A DNA stretch of 46,055 nt from Bacillota bacterium (GTDB lineage Bacteria; Bacillota; Clostridia; UBA1381). The position numbers and the translations under genes were made by a program. Below are positions 34,372-41,501 of the stretch, piece after piece (position 1 is the stretch's first letter; each line of letters opens with the position of its first letter). The notes beneath the pieces are model-generated. The model worked only from the letters and a program-made list of their open reading frames with translations, made no database searches and was not told the DNA's origin. The stretch is taken from positions 1 to 46,055 of the forward strand of contig JAIKVQ010000155.1 in the NCBI GenBank assembly GCA_024685565.1, in the 5' to 3' direction.

Positions 34372-35511
34372 GATTTTAAATTCTTCTTCAATTTTTTTGC
34401 GTGCAGTATAAAAATGACCTTCTGCGGTATCGCCTCTGCCGCCGCCTTTTCCCGAAAGTGCGGCATTTAACTTATTGACGCTCTCCGAAACACCGTTATT
34501 TGCGGTTATTATATAGGAATATCCGTTTTCATCATCGCCTGAGAGTAGTGCAAATACTCCCCCTACGCGTTTTTTTGCCTCATTTACTATCATTCTTTGG
34601 ACATTTCTATCGCATACAGCAGAAAAAACAATAAAATTCTCCTCGGTTTTGGGTATGCTTTTAATCTCGTAAAGCGCAAGCTCGTTCAAAAGCTGTGCGT
34701 TTTTTCTTTTTTGGTCTGAAATCTGTTCCGAAAGCTTTAAAACTGCTCCAAAGACCTCATTCTGAGGTGCAGAAAGCATTCTCGAAATTTGGGCTACACT
34801 TTTTTGCTTTTGGCAGTAATCCAAAAGCGCATCCTTTCCGCAAATCATTCTTATTCTGACTCCGCCCCTGTGACGCATCATATCGGTAAATTTGATAATG
34901 CCTATTTCTCCTGTATGTTTTACGTGCGGCGCACAGCAAGCACAAACATCAACGCCGGGGATTGTCACAATCCTTATTCTTCCCAAAATCTCTTTTTTAC
35001 TTCGGTAATTTATATTTTCAAGTTCGTCCGCTTTTGGATAGCTTGCCGATATTTCAAGATTTTTATAAACAACCTCATTTGCAAGGTTTTCAAGCTCGCA
35101 AAGCTGCTCTTCGGTAATTTCCGCTCCGTAGTCTATTGTTACATCATCTTTTCCCAAGTGAAATCCTGTGTTTACAAGACTGAACCGCGAAAAGGCAAGT
35201 CCCGACACTATATGTTCGGCACTGTGATGCTGCATCTTCCGAAATCTTTCCTCAAAATGAAGCTTGCCTGTTACAGTTTTGCCTTCTTCAATGGGATTTT
35301 TTACAAGGTGATATATTTCATCATTCTCGCAAATGACCGACAAAACCTCTTCATTGTCAATCGTTCCGCTGTCGCATTCCTGACCGCCTGCCGTTGGAAA
35401 AAATGCCGTTTGGCTAAGCGTAACAAGGTATCCGTCATCTGCTTTAGTACACCTTTCTACCCTTGCCGAAAATTCACTTATATAGCTGTCCTCATAAAAT
35501 AATTTTATCAT
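34366..35511 (-). CDS. AlaX-like alanyl-tRNA editing protein with DHHA1 domain
   Basis: Trans-editing hydrolase that removes wrongly attached amino acids, usually Ser or Gly, from tRNA-Ala. The 381-residue protein has the AlaRS-type editing domain with HHSAEH (His96, His100) and the CCAPH segment (Cys192 to His196), which together form the zinc site. A middle coiled-coil (about 230-280) links to a C-terminal DHHA1 domain ending in GGGRGDTAEGHFYTA. This is the long AlaX form; the aminoacylation domain of AlaRS is absent. It follows the SCIFF maturase gene by a single base, so the two are translated from one message. Confidence 0.88.
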   Translation of the reverse strand: MIKLFYEDSYISEFSARVERCTKADDGYLVTLSQTAFFPTAGGQECDSGTIDNEEVLSVICENDEIYHLVKNPIEEGKTVTGKLHFEERFRKMQHHSAEHIVSGLAFSRFSLVNTGFHLGKDDVTIDYGAEITEEQLCELENLANEVVYKNLEISASYPKADELENINYRSKKEILGRIRIVTIPGVDVCACCAPHVKHTGEIGIIKFTDMMRHRGGVRIRMICGKDALLDYCQKQKSVAQISRMLSAPQNEVFGAVLKLSEQISDQKRKNAQLLNELALYEIKSIPKTEENFIVFSAVCDRNVQRMIVNEAKKRVGGVFALLSGDDENGYSYIITANNGVSESVNKLNAALSGKGGGRGDTAEGHFYTARKKIEEEFKIL

Positions 35512-35512
35512 A

Positions 35513-36880
35513 TCAGAGTCCTTTTACTGCCTTATCTACCTGTATCATTATGGCACATTCCATACGCTTTTTAAACAGCTCACAGCCGTATTCGTAAATC
35601 TTTCCTATATCGCCTGCCGCGTGATATGCGTTTGCAGCGCAGCCTCCCGAACAATAAAGCTTTGCCCAGCAATTTTTACATTCTTCTCTTGAATATGCAT
35701 TACATTTCCTGAATTTTTCGCGTAGGCTTGTGTTTGTGACACCGTCCCAGATGTCGCCCATACTGTAGCTTTCATCACCAACAAACTGATGACATGGGTA
35801 AAGTTCGCCCCATGGTGTGACTGCCATATATTCTGTCCCGGAGCCGCAACCGGAAATGCGTTTATATATACAAGGACCGTTTTCCAGGTCTATCATATAG
35901 TGGTAGAATGTAAATCCCCTGCCCTCACGGTTGCGTTTTATCATCTCATCTGCAAGAATTTCATACTGACGGAAAAGAGTCGGCAAATCCTCTTTTGTCA
36001 GGGCACATTCATCATCGGGCGCACAAACGACAGGCTCCATACTAAGTTCTTTAAATCCCAAATCCGCCATATGCAGAATATCATTTGTAAAATCGGTGTT
36101 TTTATGTGTATATGTTCCGCGTATGTAGTAGCTCTTATCACCGCGCTTTTTCACAAAATCCAAAAATTTCGGCACAATCACATCATAGCTTCCGCGGCCT
36201 AAATAATCCTTTCTAAAACGATCGTGTACCTCTCGTCTTCCGTCAAGGCTCAAAACAACATTGTTCATCTCCCTGTTGCAAAAGTCGGTTACCTCATCAT
36301 CAAGCAAAATACCGTTTGTAGTAAGCGTAAAACGGAAATTCTTTCCGTTTTCCTTTTCCTTACTTCTTGCGTATTTCACTATTTCCTTTACGACCTCAAA
36401 ATTCATAAGCGGTTCTCCGCCGAAAAAGTCAACCTCTAAATTCTTTCGGTCTCCCGAATTTTCTATAAGAAAATCTATGGCGCGCTTGCCCGTCTCAAGG
36501 CTCATAATCGCACGGTCGCCCTTATATTTCCCCTGACCTGCAAAACAATAACTGCAGTTTAGATTACAGGTATGTGCGACGTGCAGACAAAGTGCCTTTA
36601 TAACATTGTTTTTCCCCTTTAAAACATCTGCTTTATCAGCGTAAATGTCCTCACAGAAAAGCTGTTTTTGTTCCTTTAGTTTCTCTATGTCAGAAAGGCA
36701 CAAAAGGACATCATTTTCAGTTATTCCGTATTTTTTAGTGATTTCCTTTAATATTTCATCTTTTTCATTTGTTTCGTACATTCCGATAATGTCATATGCA
36801 ACGTCGTCTACCGAATGTACCGAACCGCTGAATGCATCTATTACAATGTTGTATCCGTTTTGCTTATACTGATGTATCAT
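35513..36880 (-). CDS. SCIFF-peptide radical-SAM maturase (thioether-forming, CteB-like)
   Basis: Radical-SAM/SPASM enzyme that installs a Cys thioether cross-link on the SCIFF peptide; the Clostridium thermocellum enzyme CteB is the characterised member. The 455-residue protein has an N-terminal peptide-recognition region (about 1-85, RRE-like), the radical-SAM motif CNLNCSYC (Cys105, Cys109, Cys112), a FFGGEP motif (about 152-157) and a C-terminal SPASM region with Cys337, 345, 363, 393, 401, 404, 410, 414, 433 and 442. These are enough to ligate two auxiliary 4Fe-4S clusters. Its start MIHQYKQNGYNIVID and length match the family. AAAGGG lies upstream of the ATG. It directly follows the SCIFF gene, separated by a terminator-like hairpin. 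Confidence 0.95.
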   Translation of the reverse strand: MIHQYKQNGYNIVIDAFSGSVHSVDDVAYDIIGMYETNEKDEILKEITKKYGITENDVLLCLSDIEKLKEQKQLFCEDIYADKADVLKGKNNVIKALCLHVAHTCNLNCSYCFAGQGKYKGDRAIMSLETGKRAIDFLIENSGDRKNLEVDFFGGEPLMNFEVVKEIVKYARSKEKENGKNFRFTLTTNGILLDDEVTDFCNREMNNVVLSLDGRREVHDRFRKDYLGRGSYDVIVPKFLDFVKKRGDKSYYIRGTYTHKNTDFTNDILHMADLGFKELSMEPVVCAPDDECALTKEDLPTLFRQYEILADEMIKRNREGRGFTFYHYMIDLENGPCIYKRISGCGSGTEYMAVTPWGELYPCHQFVGDESYSMGDIWDGVTNTSLREKFRKCNAYSREECKNCWAKLYCSGGCAANAYHAAGDIGKIYEYGCELFKKRMECAIMIQVDKAVKGL

Positions 36881-36892
36881 CTAAAATCCCTT

Positions 36893-36921
36893 TCTAAAAA
36901 ATAACGGCTGAATTTCAGCCG
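36893..36921 (-). terminator. Hairpin and U-run between the SCIFF gene and its maturase gene
   Basis: A 7-bp stem, CGGCTGA at 36905-36911 and its complement at 36915-36921, with a 3-nt loop, followed on the minus strand by TTATTTTTTAG. It lies 20 nt after the SCIFF stop and only 13 nt before the maturase start. A leaky terminator here would give more precursor peptide than enzyme (inference). Confidence 0.75.
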
Positions 36922-36940
36922 ATATTTTACGCATTCTCTA

Positions 36941-37201
36941 TTATCTTTCGCAGGGCTGATTTGCAACTCCGCATGATGTCTTGCAAGCTGACTGGCATGA
37001 TGTCTGGCACTCGCCGCAGCCACCCTCACAGTTTGTCAAATTTCTTGTTGTAAGCGTTACAATCCTTGAACTGTTTTCACAAGGCTGATTTGCAACCCCG
37101 CACGATGTCTTGCAGGCTGACTGGCATGATGTCTGACACTCGCCGCATCCGCCCTCACAGTTTGTCAAATTCCTTGTTATAAGTGTTTTAATTCTGTTCA
37201 T
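36941..37201 (-). CDS. Tandem double SCIFF peptide precursor
   Basis: An 86-residue protein made of two complete SCIFF units, residues 3-42 and 46-85, joined by Asn-Ser-Ser. SCIFF (six Cys in forty-five) peptides are ribosomal precursors cross-linked by the neighbouring radical-SAM enzyme and are normally a single unit of about 45 residues. Each unit here contains NCEGGCGECQTSCQSACK and TSCGVANQPCE, with seven Cys (15, 19, 22, 26, 30, 34, 41 and again 58, 62, 65, 69, 73, 77, 84). The 33-residue cores are identical in protein sequence, but the DNA differs at nine synonymous third positions. The leader-like first seven residues differ at two sites (RIKTLIT against RIVTLTT). A strong AAGGAGA and a fully consensus promoter lie upstream. 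The function of SCIFF peptides is unknown. Confidence 0.95.
   Translation of the reverse strand: MNRIKTLITRNLTNCEGGCGECQTSCQSACKTSCGVANQPCENSSRIVTLTTRNLTNCEGGCGECQTSCQSACKTSCGVANQPCER
36947..37066 (-). repeat. Second SCIFF unit
   Basis: Codons 46-85 of the precursor. Unit period is 43 codons (129 nt) from the first unit at 37076-37195. Within the shared 33-codon core all nine nucleotide differences are third-base and synonymous. Confidence 0.95.
37076..37195 (-). repeat. First SCIFF unit
   Basis: Codons 3-42 of the precursor, including the RIKTLIT leader-like stretch and seven cysteines. See the second unit at 36947-37066. Confidence 0.95.
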
Positions 37202-37237
37202 TTTATTATCTCCTTAAAAGCAATTTAGGCTACCGAT

Positions 37238-37266
37238 ATTATATAGTTTTTTCATCTTCTTGTCAA
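37238..37266 (-). promoter_or_regulatory. Perfect sigma-A promoter of the SCIFF operon
   Basis: TTGACA (37261-37266) and TATAAT (37238-37243), both exactly consensus, with the optimal 17-bp spacer. The -10 ends 37 nt before the SCIFF ATG. No other promoter in the window matches in all twelve bases. Confidence 0.92.
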
Positions 37267-37275
37267 GCAATTTTG

Positions 37276-38649
37276 CTATTTAATGACAAGTATTTCATTA
37301 TCCTTTATATTTCCGCCAAGCTCTATCCCGTTTTCTTTATACTCGTGTAATTTTTCAAGGACTTTACGTGAAATCATTTCGCCGGGTACAATCACAGGCA
37401 CTCCCGGCGGATACGCCCATACATATCCCGCAGAAATTCTGCCCTCTGCCTCCTCCGTTTTGCAAAAAATATTGTCACTTTTTAATGCTTTCCTGAAAGA
37501 TGTTGCACCGTTTTTCCCACACCACGCAAAATTGCGCGGTTTTATACTGACTTTTTCTATTTTATCCGCCTTGCAAAGCGCATTTGCAAGCCTTGTAAGG
37601 CTCTTCTTTGTATCCCCCGCGCCTGTCATACAGATAACATAACCGGAAGCAGTCATTTCAGGCTCGATATTTTCACTCCTCAGCATTTTTGCAAGCTCGG
37701 CTCCGCTTTGATTTTTCGGAAAAATTACAATTTTACTCCTGTCAAAACCGAAAAAACCACTTTCTCCTTTCAACACTTCAATATTTTTAAGCGGCTTTAC
37801 CTTGTCATAAAAAAAGTCAAGACTTTTGTTCCAATTCTTAAAAATATCATCGTTTTCATTTACCGTCTTTATACAGCCGTCTATTGAAGAAAGCAATATA
37901 TATGACGGGCTGCTGGTTTCAAAAACAGAAAGTTTTTCCGAAACCTTATCTTTTTTGACAAGATTTCCCGAAACATAGCAAACCGCTGTCTGCGTAAGAC
38001 TTGGGAGTGTTTTGTGCAGACTTTCTACGCATATGTCTGCGCCAAGGCTCACCGCACTTTCGCAAAATCCGCAAAATCCCAAATGCGCTCCGTGTGCTGC
38101 ATCTACCAAAACAGGGATATTCCTTTTATGCGCCTCCCTGCATATCCCCTCAATATCGCTTATGACTCCCTCATATGTGGGGCTTGTAACTATAACAAGC
38201 TTTGCGTCAGGATTTTCTTCAATTTTTGAGGCAACATCGCAAGGATTTACCGAGCGTGAAATCCCGTACCTATCGCTTATTTCGGGATATACAAAAACTG
38301 GTTCTGCACCTGCAAGCTCAATCCCGTTATAAACCGATTTATGGCAGTTGCGAGCCACTATTACTTTATCATTCTCTTTTAAAACAGCACAAACAGCCGC
38401 AAGTATTCCGCAAGTCGTACCGTTTACAAGGTAGAATGCGGCATCTGCTCCCCGATACTTTGCCGCATTTCCCATTGAATTTTTGAGTATACCTGAGGCA
38501 TTATGCAGATTATCAAACCCGTCGATTTCAGTTATGTCAATATCCGCAAAATCCTTAAGATAAGGGAATTTCTTCCCGTTTCGCTTATGCCCCGGCATAT
38601 GCATAGGAATTTTATTTATTCTTTTCAGCTTTTCAAGTAATGTTTCCAT
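37276..38649 (-). CDS. PLP-dependent Orn/Lys/Arg decarboxylase family protein
   Basis: Fold-type I PLP enzyme of the SpeA/YaaO-like branch, 457 residues from the ATG at 38649 (METLLEKLKR). GGACGGGG lies just upstream; a further 23 codons of open frame upstream include the terminator of the previous gene and are unlikely to be coding. Motifs are HMPGHKRNG (about 17-25), a TSPTYEG segment, VDAAHGAH (about 182-189) and the PLP lysine in ESLHKTLPS (Lys213). A C-terminal Orn/Lys/Arg decarboxylase domain follows. The substrate (lysine, arginine or ornithine) cannot be read from the sequence, but a lysine-riboswitch-controlled transporter lies nearby. Confidence 0.88.
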   Translation of the reverse strand: METLLEKLKRINKIPMHMPGHKRNGKKFPYLKDFADIDITEIDGFDNLHNASGILKNSMGNAAKYRGADAAFYLVNGTTCGILAAVCAVLKENDKVIVARNCHKSVYNGIELAGAEPVFVYPEISDRYGISRSVNPCDVASKIEENPDAKLVIVTSPTYEGVISDIEGICREAHKRNIPVLVDAAHGAHLGFCGFCESAVSLGADICVESLHKTLPSLTQTAVCYVSGNLVKKDKVSEKLSVFETSSPSYILLSSIDGCIKTVNENDDIFKNWNKSLDFFYDKVKPLKNIEVLKGESGFFGFDRSKIVIFPKNQSGAELAKMLRSENIEPEMTASGYVICMTGAGDTKKSLTRLANALCKADKIEKVSIKPRNFAWCGKNGATSFRKALKSDNIFCKTEEAEGRISAGYVWAYPPGVPVIVPGEMISRKVLEKLHEYKENGIELGGNIKDNEILVIK

Positions 38650-38663
38650 ATTACCCCGTCCTA

Positions 38664-38690
38664 TTAAAAAAACCGCCGTCCTCGGGCGGA
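38664..38690 (-). terminator. Probable terminator after the MgtC-family gene
   Basis: A CCGCC stem (38673-38677 with 38685-38689 on the plus strand) around a 7-nt loop, followed on the minus strand by seven T residues. It lies within 5 nt of the MgtC-gene stop and 15 nt before the decarboxylase start. Confidence 0.7.
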
Positions 38691-38693
38691 ATT

Positions 38694-39368
38694 TTATATT
38701 GAAAAGTAATGAACGCACTCTGTTCCTCTAAACGCATCAAGAAGGTTGTTGTAATCTATATCGGCATCAATCGATATGTCCATCTCAACCTCGATGAGTC
38801 CCGCTTCCTTTTTTCTGCACTTCATGCCGCCCACGGCTATATTATATTCTGCAAGCATATTATTAAGAAAGTCCATCGCCTCTTGGCTGTCGTCTATTGT
38901 CACTGACAGAATTTCCTCACTTGGCATATGCAGAAATTTATAGTTTTTATGTAAAAATATCTGGCATAAAACAATGATGAGTGTCGAAAATATTCCCACA
39001 AGATAAAGTCCCGAACCTACAGCAAGGCCTACGCCTGCAGTTGCCCATACTCCTGCTGCGGTTGTTAATCCCTTTACCAGATGGCGGTTAAAATAAATCA
39101 TTCCCGCACCCAAAAAACCGACTCCGCTTACAACCTGCGCTGCAATTCTCGCAGGATCTGCACTGTGCAGTCCCGGGAAGTTCTCCAAATCAGCAAATCC
39201 GTATTTTGAAACTATCATCATCAATGCCGACGCAAGCGCAACAATAGTGTGCGTTCTTATTCCTGCACCCTTACCTCTATTTTTCCTCTCATAGCCTATA
39301 ACTGCACCGCATGCGCAAGCAAGTAAAATTCTTAGAAAAAATATCAGCTGTAACATTACAAGCCTCAT
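38694..39368 (-). CDS. MgtC/SapB-family membrane protein
   Basis: A 224-residue membrane protein with about five hydrophobic segments (about 5-22, 42-60, 75-97, 107-140) and the MgtC signature GYERKNRGKGAGIRTHTIVALASALMM split across the first cytoplasmic loop and second span. The cytoplasmic C-terminus (about 150-224) resembles an ACT-like domain. Family members are tied to Mg2+ limitation or membrane potential in other bacteria; the role here is unknown. GGAGG lies 7 nt before the ATG. It has its own promoter with an overlapping palindrome. Confidence 0.9.
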   Translation of the reverse strand: MRLVMLQLIFFLRILLACACGAVIGYERKNRGKGAGIRTHTIVALASALMMIVSKYGFADLENFPGLHSADPARIAAQVVSGVGFLGAGMIYFNRHLVKGLTTAAGVWATAGVGLAVGSGLYLVGIFSTLIIVLCQIFLHKNYKFLHMPSEEILSVTIDDSQEAMDFLNNMLAEYNIAVGGMKCRKKEAGLIEVEMDISIDADIDYNNLLDAFRGTECVHYFSI

Positions 39369-39403
39369 TTTACCGCCTCCAAAATTATCATTTCACCTCA
39401 TCT

Positions 39404-39444
39404 ATTTTACCACAAACCCATACCAGTGTCAAGCAATATGCTTG
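39404..39444 (-). promoter_or_regulatory. Promoter of the MgtC-family gene with overlapping palindrome
   Basis: TTGACA (39427-39432) and TAAAAT (39404-39409) with a 17-bp spacer. A 15-bp palindrome, CAAGCA-ATA-TGCTTG at 39430-39444, overlaps the -35 box and could be a repressor site (inference). Confidence 0.75.
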
Positions 39445-39472
39445 CCTGTTTTTTTGACGGTTGAAAGACACA

Positions 39473-39510
39473 CAAAAAAACAGCGGACCTTGGGAAATCC
39501 CAAGGTCCGC
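39473..39510 (-). terminator. Terminator of the NhaC-family gene
   Basis: A perfect 12-bp GC-rich stem (39483-39494 and 39499-39510) with a 4-nt loop, followed on the minus strand by TGTTTTTTTG. It begins 15 nt after the stop at 39526. Confidence 0.95.
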
Positions 39511-39525
39511 CCAAAATCTCATTCT

Positions 39526-41175
39526 TTATGCTGTCTTTTTACCTGTTATAGCTTTTATAACCAGTAATGTAGCAATCATGAGAAGAATTGATACAGGAAG
39601 TACAATCCATATTGTCTGAACAAAGCCTGCAAATATGTAGCTTACAAAGGATACCGCCGCAACCGTCAGCGCATAAGGAAGCTGTGTTGAAACGTGGTTA
39701 ATGTGATTTGACTGTGCGCCAGCAGAAGACATAATAGTGGTATCGGAGATAGGTGAACAATGGTCACCGCAAACAGCACCCGCCATACAAGCAGATATTG
39801 CAACTATTGTTATATCGCCCTTGTCAAAGCCAAATACCGCTATAACAATCGGGATTAAAATTCCGAACGTTCCCCATGAAGTTCCCGTTGCAAAGGACAT
39901 ACCAACCGCAATCAGGAAGATTATTGCAGGAAGCAGGTTCATAAATGATGATGCAGAACCTCTTACAACACCGTCAATAAATTCCTGTGCGCCAAGACTC
40001 ATTGTAATAGTCTTGAGCGTCCATGCACATACCAATATCAAAATCGGTGCAACCATTGCCTTAAAGCCCTCAGGAATACATTCCATACATTCCTTAAAGC
40101 TCATAACTCTTCTGCACATAAAGAAGATAACCGTAAGTATCAAAGTGATGAAAGAGCCGTAAACCAAGCCTACCGACGCATCGGAATTAGAGAATGCTGT
40201 TATAAAGTTTCTGTAACCCTCTTCGCCCTCTGTGAAGAATCCGCCGGAATAAATCATTCCGATTACGCAAGCAATAATAAGTACTATAACAGGAAGAATC
40301 AGGTCGATAACCTTACCTTTTTTATTCTCCTGTCTTTCTTTGATCTCTTCAATCATTTCTTTGCCGCGTGTGAATAAATCACCATTTTCAGCATTCTGCT
40401 CGTGCTTTTTCATCGGGCCGTAATCAAATTTCATAAGAGTTATTGTAATCATCATAACTATCGTCAAAATAGCATAGAAATTGTACGGTATTGCACTTAT
40501 GAACAGCTTAAATCCGTTCATTCCCGAGCCCTCTGCAAATCCGCTTACTGCTGCCGCCCAGGATGAAATAGGAGCGATTATACAAACGGGAGCTGCAGTT
40601 GCGTCAATCAAATACGCAAGTTTTGCACGGGATATTTTCTGCTTGTCTGTAACAGGACGCATAACGCTTCCTACAGTTAAGCAGTTGAAATAGTCGTCAA
40701 TGAATATAAGTACGCCAAGCGCAACCGTTGCAAGCTGTGCGCCCACTTTTGAATGAATTCTCTTTGATGCCCAACGTCCGAAAGCAGCACTTCCGCCCGC
40801 CTTATTCATCATTGCAACCAATATTCCCAGAACCACAAGGAATATCAGAATTCCTACATTATAGGCATCTGCAACACTTGCGATAAACCCATCGTTAAAA
40901 ACATGAACTATTGTCGTTTCAAAATTGAAGTTTGCATAAAGAAGTCCGCCTGCCAAAATACCAATAAACAGCGAGGAATAAACTTCTTTTGTGATAAGCG
41001 CCAAAGCTATTGCGATAATCGGCGGCAAAAGTGACCAAAAAGTGCTGTCAAATCTGCTGACCGCCTGCGCTGCGTCCTCTCCCTCTGCAAAAGCAACTAC
41101 TGCCGTTACTGCCATAAACAAAACAGTAAAAAGTATTAAAAGGGCGCTTTTCTTTTTTGTTTTGAGATTAAACAT
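39526..41175 (-). CDS. NhaC-family secondary transporter, probable lysine transporter
   Basis: A 549-residue membrane protein with about 11-12 hydrophobic segments, of the NhaC Na+/H+ antiporter family. The NhaC-type motifs include IAPISSWAAAVSGF and the GDHCSPISDTTIMSSAGAQSNH motif near the C-terminus, which holds charged residues in a membrane segment. The first 30 residues look like a signal anchor. The gene follows a lysine riboswitch. In comparative-genomic work, L-box-controlled NhaC homologues were proposed to carry lysine, so I infer lysine transport rather than simple Na+/H+ exchange. AAGAGGAGGG lies 5 nt before the ATG. It stands alone between two terminators. Confidence 0.9.
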   Translation of the reverse strand: MFNLKTKKKSALLILFTVLFMAVTAVVAFAEGEDAAQAVSRFDSTFWSLLPPIIAIALALITKEVYSSLFIGILAGGLLYANFNFETTIVHVFNDGFIASVADAYNVGILIFLVVLGILVAMMNKAGGSAAFGRWASKRIHSKVGAQLATVALGVLIFIDDYFNCLTVGSVMRPVTDKQKISRAKLAYLIDATAAPVCIIAPISSWAAAVSGFAEGSGMNGFKLFISAIPYNFYAILTIVMMITITLMKFDYGPMKKHEQNAENGDLFTRGKEMIEEIKERQENKKGKVIDLILPVIVLIIACVIGMIYSGGFFTEGEEGYRNFITAFSNSDASVGLVYGSFITLILTVIFFMCRRVMSFKECMECIPEGFKAMVAPILILVCAWTLKTITMSLGAQEFIDGVVRGSASSFMNLLPAIIFLIAVGMSFATGTSWGTFGILIPIVIAVFGFDKGDITIVAISACMAGAVCGDHCSPISDTTIMSSAGAQSNHINHVSTQLPYALTVAAVSFVSYIFAGFVQTIWIVLPVSILLMIATLLVIKAITGKKTA

Positions 41176-41189
41176 AATCTCCCTCCTCT

Positions 41190-41228
41190 TAAAAATAAAA
41201 AAATGTGACAGGCTAAAAGCAAATCACA
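41190..41228 (-). terminator. Candidate riboswitch terminator hairpin
   Basis: A stem of about 8 bp with a two-base internal mismatch (41204-41228), followed on the minus strand by TTTTTTTATTTTT. It lies between the L-box aptamer and the transporter start codon, where lysine binding would be expected to favour termination. Confidence 0.6.
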
Positions 41229-41244
41229 ACAAAAAAACATTATG

Positions 41245-41408
41245 CCGCGATAGCTCTCCACCTACGGTGACAGTACGGCACATATTCTGTGCCGTCCCAG
41301 AAAGTACCTTCGGCAAAAGGAACTTTCTTCGGCAGTATTCCCTTTCATTGCTTTATGTATTGCCGTGTAAAAAACAACTACTTATGAATACCGCACCTCT
41401 ATACACGG
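41245..41408 (-). ncRNA. Lysine riboswitch (L box)
   Basis: On the minus strand the conserved L-box elements appear in order: TATAGAGGTGCGG at the 5' side of P1, AAGTAG, AAGGGAATACTGCCGAAG, then TTTGCCGAAGG, CTGGGACGGCAC, and the 3' end TACTGTC ... GGTGGAGAGCTATC. The ATAG and CTAT ends close helix P1. This agrees closely with the classic Bacillus lysC leader pattern. A promoter (41413-41441) ends about 5 nt upstream, so the transcript begins at the aptamer. It controls the NhaC-family gene. Confidence 0.95.
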
Positions 41409-41412
41409 GGAT

Positions 41413-41441
41413 ATGATACCATAACAGCAAAAAAAATGCAA
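41413..41441 (-). promoter_or_regulatory. Promoter of the lysine-riboswitch transcript
   Basis: TTGCAT (41436-41441) and TATCAT (41413-41418) with a 17-bp spacer on the minus strand. Confidence 0.75.
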
Positions 41442-41501
41442 CAAAAATATGTTTTTTTTGTGCATTTTTTTACTGTTTTCTTATAAAACATGTCCAAAAT
41501 A

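Noticed and set aside
34789-35502. 237-codon plus-strand ORF opposite the AlaX-like gene
   Set aside because: Antisense shadow of a well-supported gene with clear zinc-site motifs; Phe/Ser/Cys-rich composition without family features.
36947-37195. Two 120-nt repeats considered as a CRISPR-like or mobile repeat
   Set aside because: They are in-frame SCIFF coding units with synonymous differences only; there are no spacers or Cas genes.
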